This document shows positions 24,653-35,699 of a stretch of 64,000 bases of DNA, piece by piece. The stretch covers positions 186,001 to 250,000 of the forward strand of contig MU623378.1 in assembly GCA_025201765.1 (NCBI GenBank), written 5' to 3'. Source of the DNA: Daldinia sp. FL1419. Taxonomy: Eukaryota > Ascomycota > Sordariomycetes > Xylariales > Hypoxylaceae. A program made the translations under genes and the position numbers. The notes under the pieces were generated by a model. That model searched no databases. It saw nothing but the letters and a program-made list of their open reading frames with translations, and was not told the origin of the DNA. Position 1 is the stretch's first letter. The number at the start of each line of letters is the position of its first letter.

Positions 24653-25690
24653 CTAATTCTGCGCCCAAGCCTCCTTGTTCTCCTCGACAAATTGCCTAAA
24701 CTTCCTCGGCTCCCGTCCTGTCACTTTAAGTATATCACCGCTAGTCCGGTCTTCTGAATTGTGGCGGATCGCGGTGTCCATCGCTGCCAAGAAGCTGCCG
24801 TACTCGACTGGCAGGCCCACGCTCACCCAGCGCTCGGCGAGTTGAGCTTCGGTGAGATCGACGTGCGTGATTTTACGGCCTAGGACCGAGGAGAATATCT
24901 CGGCAAGCTGGGGGAGGGGGGTTAGTAATGTTAGGTAAGAGACGGGCAGGGGGGTTAAGGTGAGGAAAGGGAAAGGGGTCACTCACGTCGGCGTAGGTTA
25001 GGAGCTCCGGCCCGAGGACTAGGTAATCCGTGTTGGGTGCCTGAGCCGCTGTGAGTGAGTGGAAGCCGACGGCGGCGATGTCGTAGGCTGAAACCCAGGG
25101 GATGCGTCCGGAGCCGGTGGAGGAGTAAATCTTGTTTTCCTGCTTGAGAGCGGAGAGGTGGTGCTCTACTAGGAAGTTTTCTAGGTGAGGTGTTAGCTAA
25201 GGTTGGCTCTCATTTGAAAAGGGGGAAAGGGGGTGGTATAGGGTAGAGGGGGGCGATATTTACCTTGGAACCAAGTTGGGCGCAATACGGCCCACCCAAT
25301 CTTCCCGGCTTCGCCAAGCTCACGTAGGTAGGCGTGCACTTTACCCATTAGCATGCCTCCCTCCTTGATGGCACTGGAGCTTAGCAGCACAATGCGCTTG
25401 GTGCCCTTGGAGACTGCGAGGTCGACGAATTTCTTAATGGTAGTCTGGTCATCTGCATGGGGCACAACAAGCCAGATAGCCGAGATAGGTGTTGCGAAGA
25501 TTGGTTCCCAAGTCGACTCATCTTCCCAGTTGAACTTTACGCCGGTGTAGCCATCAGGGGCACTTCCGGAGCGGGATGCGACGAGGAAAGGGATCTTAGC
25601 CTCATGAAGCAGCGGAGCGATGCGGCTCCCAACCTTTCCTGTACCGCCAAGGAGAAGGACTGAGCCGGATTGGGAAATTGACGAAGACAT
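24653..25690 (-). CDS. NmrA-like NAD(P)-binding reductase, EasG (ergot-alkaloid) family
   Basis: Atypical short-chain reductase of the NmrA/EasG (agroclavine or festuclavine dehydrogenase) family. Three exons on the minus strand: 25264-25690, 24987-25180 and 24908 excluded to 24653-24907. The introns are 83 and 79 nt, and the product is 291 residues. The N-terminus has the Rossmann motif LLLGGTGKVGSRIAPLL. Then come IWLVVPHADD, RIVLLSSSAIKEGG, LRPTWFQENFL (completed by the first splice) and YADLAEIFSSVLGRKITHV (completed by the second). Length agrees with EasG proteins. It is divergent from a SnoaL-like gene 646 nt away, a pairing that would suit a small metabolic cluster. However, many family members are not in ergot pathways and no other alkaloid gene is present, so the substrate is unknown. 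Confidence 0.88.
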
Positions 25691-26336
25691 GATGTGTTTG
25701 CGTGTGAGAGTTTTTGGACAGAGAGTTGTCGTAAGCGGATAGATAATTCAGGAGATAAAACGGAGATGCTATGCAACACCAAAAAACGACATCGCCAACG
25801 CCGCGTCGCGGAGATCTTATATAAGACGTAAATACGCCAGACATATCTCCATCTACAACAGCGTGCCGTCTCATTCGCCAATGGCGAAAAGGCAACCATC
25901 GTGTAATCTACAATTAGGGTGGCCAATCAGAACGAAGGATCAATCTCTATTCCGTAATCGATGGACTGAATTGCACCGTCCCCGGTCGTTTGTCCGGGGT
26001 TAGCGGATCTGCATGGATATACTAGATCGACAGTCGAACTATCCGGGCGAAGTCTCCGGGCGAAGTCTCCGGGGTTAAGACTTTGGCCGGGAAAGTTGCC
26101 GATAGTTGCATTTTCCAGTGCGAATTTTGATGGTGTATTCTCGCTACCATACGATTGAGAGTCGCATGTTCCAAGTCCTTCATTTCATATTTCTATCGTC
26201 GTGAAAATAATATATAAACTGATGATTTCACTCGCTCTTGAACACCAAAATTGTCTTGGCGATCTAAGCTACAATTCCAAACGCAGCAATTCATTCCGAG
26301 AAAAAAAAGGAAACAAATCAGCGAAAAGTCTCCGCG
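25691..26336. promoter_or_regulatory. divergent promoter of NmrA-like and SnoaL-like genes
   Basis: 646-nt space between two genes transcribed apart. It holds TCCGGGGTTA at 25993-26002 and again at 26068-26077, and between them two tandem 13-nt units TCCGGGCGAAGTC (26042-26054, 26055-26067), all in register with the second TCCGGGGTTA. CGG-containing repeats of this kind are often bound by Zn(2)Cys(6) transcription factors. The repeats are seen directly; the binding factor is inferred. Confidence 0.45.
26042..26077. repeat. 13-bp tandem repeat, TCCGGG units
   Basis: Three head-to-tail units start at 26042, 26055 and 26068. The first two are identical (TCCGGGCGAAGTC) and the third diverges after TCCGGG. 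It lies in the divergent promoter described for this interval. Confidence 0.8.
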
Positions 26337-26666
26337 ATGGCTGCATCCTACGATATTCCATCTTACCTGCTTGATAAGCAAAACATTCACGATACGGTAG
26401 CCCGCCTAGTAAGCTTACGGCCCGGCAACTTTTTATTAATGCTTGGCAACACGATTTCGCTGACTTTTTTTATTGCCAATAAGACCCTGTATCTGGACCT
26501 ACGTTCAACCGAAGGTCTTAGCAAAGACGTCTACGCCCCGGACGTCGTCATCGACTACACGTCCATGTTCGGCGGGAACCCGACGGAGACGACGAACGAG
26601 GCGTGGGCGAAGAGCCTCGAGCCAATGATGGCGGCGTTTGATTCGACGCAACATGTGGTCACGTAG
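26337..26666 (+). CDS. SnoaL/NTF2-like protein, C-terminally truncated
   Basis: Small SnoaL-like polyketide-cyclase/NTF2-fold protein, probably a damaged gene. Exon 1 (26337-26408) encodes MAASYDIPSYLLDKQNIHDT and ends ARL. An in-frame 75-nt intron (26409-26483; donor GTAAGC, branch GCTGAC, acceptor AAG) should be removed. Read through, it inserts a hydrophobic stretch absent from the family. Exon 2 carries LDLRSTEGLSKDVYAPDVVI, DYTSMFGGNPTE and FDSTQHVVT, all typical of the family's first half. A stop follows at once, giving about 84 residues after splicing. Relatives run to 130-150, with further beta strands lining the pocket. No matching continuation is visible downstream, so the 3' half seems lost. 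It may be non-functional. Confidence 0.65.
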   Translation: MAASYDIPSYLLDKQNIHDTVARLVSLRPGNFLLMLGNTISLTFFIANKTLYLDLRSTEGLSKDVYAPDVVIDYTSMFGGNPTETTNEAWAKSLEPMMAAFDSTQHVVT

Positions 26667-27951
26667 GATACCCCTTTCGCTTATGAATGCGGATTCCGCC
26701 GAGTGCTTGTATAGAATAAAAGCTTACACCGACGGTAAAGGAACGAGGTTATCGAACTTCCGCAGCCGACGAAGGGAGTCGCCAGACCGAATAAGGCCAG
26801 CGTCATTGCTCAAGTAAATGGGCATATGTTCCGCCGTGCAGCTCGGGGCAAGCCGTTCATGCATAACGGGGTAAGGATTTACTGCCGTGGCATATACCTT
26901 CATTGTCCCGCCTCGGTGCACATAGGTACTCGGAATATTTGCTAACATATTCGAAAACTAGGGCCGGTATAACATCGAGCTCGTGCGACTCCCAGAGCTG
27001 GAGAAAAGGGGGGAGAACCCCTGGAGGATCAGCAGGCAAGCTACCGTCATCGGCTGGGAAGATGGCAGTTCGGACGTCATGAGCGCGTTTGCTAGTATTG
27101 GGCATTAGATTAGGTAGCTAGGTTCACGACCAGCAAGGGATGGACGGGGACGCGAGGAAGGTGATGCCGTATGTTGAGGTTGCTTTCCCTTGGGTACGAC
27201 CTACCTACCGTAGTGATTATATGGTAGCAAACTAAATATAGGTAGTAAGGGAGGGCAATCAGAAACATGTCGACCCGACCAGAGTAACTAAGACTAAGTG
27301 ATGAGTTGCTAAGATTTATTGCCAAGTAGAATAGTAAATACAAATCCTTAGCAGAGATCCTCGTCACGCGGAATATTCCCTCCTATATTAATTTTCATAC
27401 GAAAGTCCCCGATTCTAGATCATCTATTATTTATTAATATAGAATGTATAAATACCTAACGAGAGAGTATAAGGTACATAGTCTCTAGGTAGTAAGTATT
27501 CAATAGGAGATATGTGGATATATCCATGTTTGATAGCCTTGAGCAAGATGTAGAAACTGAGACTATCTCACAAGATTATACGAGTATATAGTATCAGACC
27601 GTAATGAGGATATAATCACAATACCAAATAGGGTGTTCAGTAAGCTATACTTGTGTTTCTTAGGTGTCTTATGAAGGTCTAAGTCACACTACATTACTTA
27701 CCACTCGCTTATCTCGCCTACATGTACTATGGATGAAATTAGCTGCACTATATATCACAACATAATATTCATACAGGATGCTTATGACGGCTGCTTAGAG
27801 GTAGTAATAGAAGCCCTGGTTTCGCTTCCTCCAGGAAGAAATATGACTTACATGTCGAGGAAAGTCTCAGGGTCGTTCCCAATAGACTAAACCACACTAG
27901 CCAATGAATATCACTCGTATGATCGTAATTGAAAGCCATCTTCCCATATAA
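26667..27951. other. intergenic, with possible minus-strand relic
   Basis: Minus-strand frames at 26724-26948 and 26857-27105 overlap in different phases, with stops between them. They read like a degraded coding sequence (for example ALVFEYVSKY), but I cannot assign a family. The remainder (27110-27951) is AT-richer non-coding DNA with TAGGTA-type motifs. Nothing firmer is supported. Confidence 0.4.
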
Positions 27952-29100
27952 TCACAAGTCATTATACCCGATACACGCCTTCTCTCTTCCACTAACCTTC
28001 ACACCCCAAACCCAAGCTCTTCCCGCCTCCCCAGTATACAAGCCAGTAGAACTATCATCCCTTCCAGCGCTATTCGTCCAGCCTAACTTCTCCATAGACT
28101 CCGTGTTCATAAACGACAGGAAATGCTCAAACTTTTCCTCTCCAACACCACCCGCAGCAAGAGCAAGCGCATTGCTAGCGATTCCATGACACAGACACGG
28201 CTCTTTCGTTAATACACCACGCTCCCATGTGTCAGCCACAGCACGCTCAACTGCATCCCGTATGCGCTGTTTCAGGGCCGGGAAACACGGCTCTAATGAG
28301 GAAAGTGAGATAATGAACCCGGGACCGCCGTGGCAGAACTGGACTAGTCTATCAGACCCAGAGCCCGTAGACGAGGGGAAGTTACCGCTAGGCAATTGCG
28401 TGTCGAGGAGTTTAGATAATAAGCCCTCTAGTTTTGGCGCGGTATCTGGCCGTGAGAGAACAGCTTGCGTTATAATACCAATAGTTCCGTGCGCTGCACC
28501 AAAGTACTCCTTCCCATGCCAAGTCCAAGGCAGCGGCGTGGAAAGGATACGAGCGACAGTGTTATTAATAGCAGTATCGATGATAGTAGATATACCGCCA
28601 CGCTCGTCCCCAAACTCGCCCCGGCAGAGTCGTAGGAAATAAAGATATCCCGCCCGTCCATACAGCCACTCATTCGACCCATCCTCCCCCGCCTCATTGA
28701 TAACAGTCCCGAACCCACAAATTTGCCTCACAGCACGCTCGTCCTTCCTCACAACGCCTGCCACGCCCAGATGTGCCAACGTCTCACACGCAATCCCACA
28801 CTTTCCAGGTTCCGGTGCTTTCCCCCGAATCCGATCCCCCAGCGCGAGATATGCCTCCGCCCAATCGAGCAGCGACTGCTGCTTATACTCCATGTCTGGA
28901 AATAGCCTTGAGAGCCGGAAGAAGAGATACGCGATGGATGTCGGACCGGAGTATAACCCCTGGAAGGACCAGCCCGTGGAGCAGGTATGTACGGGAGGGT
29001 GAAGGGTTGCGATGCGGTCTAGACTAGACAGGAGTTCGGCGGTGGCGTTGGCGGTGCGGAGGGGGGTGGAGGGATTGGGAAAGGAGCGGGAAGACGACAT
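27952..29100 (-). CDS. LanC-like protein (LanCL family)
   Basis: Member of the lanthionine synthetase C-like family. Bacterial LanC makes thioether rings in lantibiotics, whereas eukaryotic LanCL proteins are reported to add glutathione to dehydroamino acids in damaged proteins. It is single-exon with 382 residues. The alpha/alpha toroid repeats are visible as Gly-containing segments: GLYSGPTSIAYLF, EWLYGRAGYLYFL, GAAHGTIGIITQAVL and GLYTGEAGRAWVW. The zinc ligands are all present: Cys256 in QFCHGGPG, then Cys304 and His305 in CLCHGIASNA. Length is typical (about 380-430). No signal peptide is seen, so it is probably cytosolic. No lanthipeptide precursor or dehydratase lies nearby, which argues for a protein-repair or signalling role rather than peptide biosynthesis. 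The call is secure; the substrate is inferred. Confidence 0.92.
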   Translation of the reverse strand: MSSSRSFPNPSTPLRTANATAELLSSLDRIATLHPPVHTCSTGWSFQGLYSGPTSIAYLFFRLSRLFPDMEYKQQSLLDWAEAYLALGDRIRGKAPEPGKCGIACETLAHLGVAGVVRKDERAVRQICGFGTVINEAGEDGSNEWLYGRAGYLYFLRLCRGEFGDERGGISTIIDTAINNTVARILSTPLPWTWHGKEYFGAAHGTIGIITQAVLSRPDTAPKLEGLLSKLLDTQLPSGNFPSSTGSGSDRLVQFCHGGPGFIISLSSLEPCFPALKQRIRDAVERAVADTWERGVLTKEPCLCHGIASNALALAAGGVGEEKFEHFLSFMNTESMEKLGWTNSAGRDDSSTGLYTGEAGRAWVWGVKVSGREKACIGYNDL

Positions 29101-29962
29101 TTTTGAAGGGTGTTGTGTTATAGAAGGGGCTGGTGGCTGGGTTTACTGAATAGATGGGGGGAGGGGGGGAGAGTATAATATGAATATTAAAGCTTGTTTA
29201 CTCCAAGCCAGCGTCTATCAATAAATCATCCATCCGTTGGGGTTACCGCAGTATTTTCAACGTGCCAAGGACATTGGAAATACCCCAGTTAGCATTCCTT
29301 GAAATGCGAACAAGTCCCTTATAACGGAATGCCCAGATCCATAGTTCTAATACCTTATCTTCGTCAAGTCGGCGTTTACGCTGCACAACTTACATGAATA
29401 CGTCAGGAAGATGACGTCATCCGGAGTGGCAAGTATCTCGTTTAGAGCGCATACTTCCGCGTCTTAATGGGCAAAAATACTCGAAAAGCTACGTGAAACC
29501 GCCGTTTCTAGATTTTCCGTAAGGGTTAAGGGCTAAGACGGAACGGTATCGGAATTGTATCGGACTTGTATGGTGGGAAAATAGGACTGGTTATATAATC
29601 GCGACAACGCTGCTATCTCAATTTCCCTGCTCTAGGTACGTATACACTAACTTAGGTAGGAGACGTGACGAATTTCGGGCTACTAAGCTATAAAGTTATA
29701 ATTAGCACCGTTACCCCCAAACCCTGTCGATATCTCCTCACGAGCCTCGCACGCAACACGCAGTAGACAAAGTTCACAATAGCGATATTTCACCTCATTA
29801 TAAAATTTTCTGATACCTAAACAAGCCGCTCTACAGTCTCGGAGCGGCACACTCCGCGCCGTCAAATTGTATGGACCTTTTGAGCGCAAATACCAACCGT
29901 AAGGCATGTCCATTTCGTATCATACAAGTATGTCCATCTCCCCCTACGTCTTATTTCCCACC
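29101..29962. other. intergenic upstream of LanC-like gene
   Basis: Promoter of the LanC-like gene and 3' flank of the BuGZ-like gene. A palindromic CRE is present. A Cys-containing 76-residue minus-strand frame (29683-29913) is discussed separately and not called. Confidence 0.5.
29410..29421. promoter_or_regulatory. CRE palindrome upstream of LanC-like gene
   Basis: GATGACGTCATC is a perfect 12-bp palindrome with the bZIP core TGACGTCA. It lies about 310 nt upstream of the LanC-like start and beyond the end of the neighbouring gene. Stress-responsive bZIP control is a plausible inference. Confidence 0.45.
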
Positions 29963-31162
29963 CTAAGCCCCGGTTTCCACGGCAAACGCATATCTCGGCA
30001 TCTGCGCCATCCTCTCCTCCGGACTTAGTTCGTCGTCGTATATCATCTTGACGTTCTTGTCCTTGTCCTTCTTCGACTTCTTCTCTCCGCCCTCGGCTGG
30101 CTCCGCGGCCGTCGGGGTCTCGGGTTTCTTGGGTGGCTTGATTCTAGCTTCAGCCATCCGGATAAGTTGGTCGATCTCGTCGCCCTCCTGTGCAGCACCC
30201 GAGACCAATTCATCGATAGTGGAAGCACTCCCTTGCCAACCAGGCTGTCCAGGGCGAGGAGGTAAGCCGTGAGGCGGGGCAAGGTTGCTTCCAGGTCGCG
30301 ATGGCAGGTTTGGCGCAGGATATGCGCCGGGATATTGCGGTGGGGGGGAGTAGCCGGGGACGGGCTGTGCTGGGAATGCCGGGTATTGACCACCGGGAGG
30401 AGGGAAAGGTGAGTTCTGCCCATTACTGTTAGCACACATCAAGTAGGAATGGGATTATTAGCATTGAAACACATACGAATGTGCCCGGGGATGCGCTTTG
30501 GGCGGGACTCTGGCCGTCGGGTCTGCCTTCGAGAGGAGTATGAGTTGCGCTACCACCATTCATCTTCTGAGCAGCAATTCTCGCACGGTGCTCCGCTAGC
30601 CGCTTCTTGATCTCTTCCGGAGTCTCGATCTTAAGTTTCTTCGCCGGGCCTTTTCCGCCTTGGCCTGGCGGTGGGTTTCCTGTCGCAGCATACCGTTCGG
30701 CTTGCGCTGTGTAGAAGTTTTGGATGATTCGCTGATTGTGTTGCTGAACAATGTCTTCCGGGATACCCTCCATACCGAAGATCTCAACATCGAGACCTTG
30801 TCGGTTTGGTAATGCATTTTCGACTGAGGATAACGATTCTTTGTGCACCTGGTTCATATGAACCGAAAGACCTTTAATATAGAAATTAGCCATTTTATCG
30901 CGTCGGATGAGGACCGAGTAGACAGAAAACTATTTACCTCCGGCCGTATTCAATCGCCTGCCACATCGGTCACACTTGAAATGTTTGGCTTTTTGATGAG
31001 ATATTAATAGCTTAAGATCTTCAAAATCCCTTTCGCCTGGTAGGATTGTTAGTTTTCTCTTGGAAATATACGAGGCTAGAGCTAGTAAATCATACAATAA
31101 TAGCACCAAGGCCGGGAGAGAAGCTCCTCAACATCGGGATGACCGCGCTTCTTTTTACCCAT
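29963..31162 (-). CDS. BuGZ/ZNF207-like C2H2 zinc-finger protein
   Basis: Fungal relative of human ZNF207/BuGZ, a Bub3- and spindle-associated protein also linked to splicing. Four minus-strand exons: 31096-31162, 30938-31036, 30477-30871 and 29963-30415. The introns are 59, 66 and 61 nt, and the product is 337 residues. It opens MGKKKRGHPDVEELLSRPWC. Splicing builds two adjacent C2H2 fingers: WCYYCERDF...HQKAKH (about 17-39) and KCDRCGRRLNTAGG...HMNQVH (about 42-64). Conserved FGMEGIPEDIVQQHNQ follows, then a basic helix, a Pro/Gly-rich low-complexity region and a C-terminal MIYDDELSPEERMAQMPRYAF. For intron 3 I chose the acceptor GGGCAG because it is the one that keeps frame and avoids a stop. 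No canonical GLEBS (Bub3-binding) motif is obvious to me. Confidence 0.92.
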
Positions 31163-34000
31163 GATTGCGGAGTCGAGTGTTCTTTTTTATTTGGGAAAAT
31201 ACAGCAATATGTGTAACGGTTAATTCTTCGGCGTGGCTTCGCGATTGAATTGATGAATAAAGCTTCGGTCGCGACGAAATAGAAAAACGCAGCCAAGAAA
31301 GTAGTTGTCGTCGCGCAAAGTTGAATAAGCTGGAAACGTAGCGCGAGTAGCATTCAAAGGGACGTTGTTTCAATTGGTTAAACTTTCAAGCTTCAGCCAT
31401 ACCTATGGAGGTATTGTGGCTGGTAAGGTTCCATGCGCTAGAGGTGTGGCGGGGTGCCTGAATACTTCATCAAGTAAGCAGGGTAAGGTACCTAGGCACC
31501 CAGGATGTAGGTAGGATAGCGCAATTTGTCAGCATGTCCACTTACATCTAACGTCCTTCACTACCGTCACTTATTCAAACATCAAGTCTCTTATATATTA
31601 CAATTACTTACCTACCTACTTAGGTAACTTAGATCTTAAAATTATTTCCTCATTATATGTAGGGAGGTAGTCACGATTCTAAGCATCTACGCAAATGTAC
31701 CCCCATGATGTGATGTGCCCAGACCTACACCACCAGAATATACATATCTAAACGTATTAGTACCTACTACCTTCGGTTATTTTCAGGCACCCGGGATTGG
31801 TTTTAATGCCCTTTCGGTGAACCCCATAGTAGAAGAATGCTTGTGGCAGCCAAAATTACCTATGAATCATTTTGGAAGAAAGAAGTCCGACGTACCAGGG
31901 ATGAATTCGACTTCCACTCTACATATTTCGGTATCTTTGAGGCGAGATTTTATTTTCCTTCTGCAGGGGCTTGCCCTGAGATTTTAATTGAAGATCTGGA
32001 AAAAGTAAATCATTTAGGCAGGATATTAGATATCAAGCCATGAAATGATGGTTGTATGGGTTAAAGGAGGATTGACAAAGGATTGAAAGTAATTGCAGAA
32101 TGAAGAAGCAAAAGTAATCCTGACAAATAAGGGATTGACAGCAAAGAATGATAAGAATAAAATTAAGAAGCACTAAAAATTTTTTAAAATTTTTTTTTTC
32201 AATCCCAAATATCACAGTGTAGTACTTCGTATGAAATGATCACCAACCGGTGATGAAAGACTGGCGTAGATGCAGCCCCAATCCCATGCCACCAGTTTAC
32301 TGCCTCTGTTGTGGCTTTACATTGCAGCAGATAATCGAGATCCGCCAAGTTCCAGCCCGGCGAAGGTAACCGGCCAAACCACTCAACTTCTGGGGTGCCC
32401 CGGTGCCGACAAATGCCAACCCCGATGCACCAGGTTGATTAATACTTGGGGAGAACCCGGGTTCGAACCCTACAGCTCGAGATTCCCTTTAGCCCACCAC
32501 GTGGGTATGTATCACGGCCCCCGGAAGCCCACTTACCACACCTCAACCACTGGATCATCTCGGGCTAGTGATTGTTCGGTTGGAAAAAACTACCTATAAG
32601 CTTAAAGCGGGGTGGTAGTTACTTAGGTACCTAAGTTACTGAGGAGGGTGCAGTGGCGGCACGACACCTTGACGGCCGACAACCGGGCAGTCCAAGTTTT
32701 ACCAGGGCAACAGTTTACACGGAAGGAAGTTACGCCCTCTAGCTCCTGCCTTTTAATAAGGTACCTAGGTACTTAATGTAGTCGTATTCGCCTTCGATTC
32801 GCACCCGACTTATCAATTATCCTATGTTCTATACTCGACCATGTGATTTACTAACCTGCTTCGACTACCATACCTTCGATATGACCCCTCTGCCCACTGC
32901 ACAAGATGTTATACCAACGGCAGGAAATGATCATATTTCCCCGAGTATCCTCTTTATCGTCTTGGCCATCACTACTTACCTACACAATAACACGACCTAG
33001 GACACTATCCGGTTTCATGTTCGTCCGTACACATAACCCCGAATTCTTAAAATCCAAGCGGACATTCACTAGGGGAGACTAGGGAGGAAAGGCGAGATAC
33101 ATCCTTCAAGTATCACGAAAGGGGAACTATGTCAAGGCGATGACCTCTACGGAACTTTGATACGATACGTTCTAGCCTCCTTGTGCTGCACAGCGGAATT
33201 ACGCTCGTCCCACGTTCGACTATCAGGCACAGCAAGTAGCGTGCGGAAAAAGGAAATAGTCAACAGTGGACTTCGTCGAACAAAACATATACGGGATTCC
33301 CGAGAGTCGGGAAGCAGGTCGCTCTTCGTGGGGGTCATGCTGGGAGTCGGTACTGCGTGTGTATGGTTACAAATCAGTGAGCAGTAGTAGAATGCTGTGC
33401 CACGCCCACGGGTAAAAGAGAAGAGAGCCGCGACGAACCGGAGTGTATTGGAGTAATGAAGCTCCTAGCGTCACGGGAGGTTCCACGAGGTGCAGAAAGC
33501 CGTTGCCATTCCAGGCCTGTGGCACTAGCCGGAGCCAAAGAGAATAAGTGCGAATCAAATCGTATATAATTGGTTGGTCCCGAATCGTCGATGCAAGTGA
33601 CACTATGAAATGCGGCTCAAATGAACAAATGAATAAAACATCCCAATTACCCAGAATGCGTGGGGCTATGGGCGTTACTATGTTGCTGAAAAATGTCGAG
33701 TAACATATTACAACAGGGTAGGTGATCTCGCAACATAAACCATGTGGCATATTAATCTCGATCACATAAAGCAAGTCTACTCAGACTGCTGAAATCGGGG
33801 CGAGCATTGTTTGCTTGGTGGATTTCCAGTGCGAAGAACAACAGGGAAAATAACGTGGTTCACACACACACACACGATAATGTCTTACACACACAGCGCA
33901 TACAGACCGGTAGCAACAGAAGCCTGAATGATTCGCTTTGCGCGGCGCCTGACTCTCTCAGGGCTGGCCTTTAGGCTTCGATGTCCAGTGACCTGGTCGC
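31163..34000. other. long intergenic region, first part
   Basis: No convincing gene. It contains dense TACCTAGGTA-type palindromes (31484-31640, 32621-32636, 32761-32772). An AT-rich patch (32040-32215) has GGGATTGA and TCAATCCC 60 nt apart. A perfect 12-bp palindrome GGGTTCGAACCC, resembling a tRNA B-box, lies near 32459-32470, but no cloverleaf can be drawn there. A (CA)n microsatellite occurs at 33861. Frames such as 31837-32043 and 33367-33774 (-) are unassignable. Confidence 0.45.
33861..33875. repeat. (CA)n microsatellite
   Basis: An uninterrupted CA run of 15 nt, with a second, shorter ACAC run about 15 nt downstream. No coding frame uses it. Confidence 0.85.
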
Positions 34001-35413
34001 GGGTTTAGTAAACAGTATGGACGTTCATCTTGAGCATCGTCATAGACGATTACGTCATCGTCGTCTGCCACTCATTATAATAGGAAATATTGACCGTTCG
34101 ATGTCTTTTCGGTGAAGCATACCAAAGCGTTGTCGGATCCAAGTTTCGCTCTTATTTGAAAGCTAAGGCGCGAACGACATGCCAGGGCGCACGGGATTTC
34201 GAGATTGTAGGTGGGATGAAATCAAGTAAGTAGTACCTTAGTACATTGCGTGGGGTTTAACATAATAATGCACAAGCTTGCCTTTTGGGTTTATTTAGGT
34301 GTATTCCTGAGCCCAGCGATCGCCAAGGCGGCCTCAGGTGATACTGCTGAGCAGGGGTGTGGCGAAGGATCAACCGTTACCGCAATCATTTCCGCGCAAT
34401 ATCCCTCAACCCTACGGAGATAGAATGTACCGTTTATGTCATAAACGAATCGGAAAGGCACCGAGCGTGAAAGCAGGTAGCCTCATCGACATAGGCCCAC
34501 GACGTGTCGGGTATCACAAGTATTCCACATTCCATCCTTCAAACCCTCGACTTGGGCGAATAAAAAAGGTCTGGGTGATACTAAGTTTGAGGGACAGCAT
34601 GAATATACACCACTACTGTGGTGCGACAACTAAACAACCACCTAGAAATATTGTAGGGTAAAGCCTAATCGAGAAATATACGCCTTGCAGAATATCGGAA
34701 GATGGAGCAGGACATTTTTATAAAACGTGCCCATGCAACTATCCAAGTAAAGCCGTACCAAAGGGATAATCCAGCGAATAAACTTAAAAAGCAATGATGC
34801 GAAGTATAATAAAGAAATGAATCAATTAAATGAAAAAGATGAAACACGAGGACGCGAGTAGAAGGGGTCATAACACACTAAGACGCAGGTATTGGAAATG
34901 GGAAGCCAAAGTGATGCATGCCGAAAAGGATATCAGAATAGAAGCGTTGGGCATGAATCCGGACGGCAGTAGTGTGATACCCTTAGGACTCGCGGGGCTT
35001 GGTCCTTGGACTTTGGTCTTCTGAATAGGAATTGGGAAGCCTTGTATAAGGCAACCTAGGCTAGCAATAACCCGCTGCCTAGTAATACAACACGTGATCT
35101 GTAGGACTTGATTAGCGGGAGACGGGACTGAAATACGGGCTAAAAAGTTTGAGTTGTTTTTTTACCTTTGATAAATGAGTAGATTCAAGAAGTCGACATA
35201 TAGAAGACTGTGAGTTGTCGGTCGGGCGTGTGATATGAATTGAGATGCGCAGTAGATGCAGGTGTGGTAGGTCGTTGTACTGTCAAACATGATTGGTTGT
35301 TGCTAAATCCACCTCTGGGACCCCTTTGAATCTAATTGGAGAATGACGAAGAGGAACCAGGGGGGGGTGTGAGTATGCAGTACTGCCTCGACATCTCTAC
35401 ATAAAAGCCCATT
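34001..35413. other. intergenic, second part
   Basis: Non-coding space before the next gene. Frames at 34338-34661 and 34830-35024 have no recognised motif and no splice-linked continuation. The last 30 nt hold an ATAAAAG TATA-like element (35400-35406). Confidence 0.45.
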
Positions 35414-35443
35414 CCCTCCTCTACCCTCCTCTACCCTCCTCTT
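35414..35443 (+). promoter_or_regulatory. 10-bp pyrimidine tandem repeat in promoter
   Basis: Three near-identical units of CCCTCCTCTA just downstream of an ATAAAAG TATA-like element, followed by more CT-rich sequence to about 35461. CT-rich tracts near transcription starts are usual for fungal promoters. This one precedes a spliced leader and the unknown four-exon gene. Confidence 0.5.
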
Positions 35444-35584
35444 CATCTTTCCCCTCTCCCATAACCATTTTATCAATCGCCATCCAAAAGGGGTCGTAAA
35501 GTATCCAACCCATCGCGACCCATCTAAAATAAGGCGAAAAACCCCCCCAAAACAACTTAACAGTTGCTATAACCACTAAAACAT

Positions 35585-35641
35585 GTAAGTCTAGTCGTCC
35601 ATAGCACCGTCGCTGCTCTTCTTATTGACCGACATTCCCAG
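35585..35641 (+). other. probable 5'-UTR intron
   Basis: GTAAGT donor at 35585 and TTCCCAG acceptor ending at 35641, 57 nt apart, upstream of the chosen ATG at 35700. Its size matches the coding introns of this gene (57-66 nt). Confidence 0.4.
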
Positions 35642-35699
35642 ATAATTGTGCGCTCTCAACAATAGCTCGCCATCCAAGTTCCAAGCGGCTTTTTATATC

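Noticed and set aside
26724..27105. Minus-strand relic as an alpha/beta hydrolase
   Set aside because: A few phrases resemble one, but no catalytic motif or consistent frame was found, so no family is named.
31793..32206. Possible small transposon with GGGATTG-type inverted ends
   Set aside because: Only 7-8 matching bases at the ends, no target duplication and no internal coding trace. Not enough to call an element.
32440..32490. Possible tRNA around GGGTTCGAACCC
   Set aside because: A perfect palindrome with a B-box core, but no cloverleaf fits the flanks.
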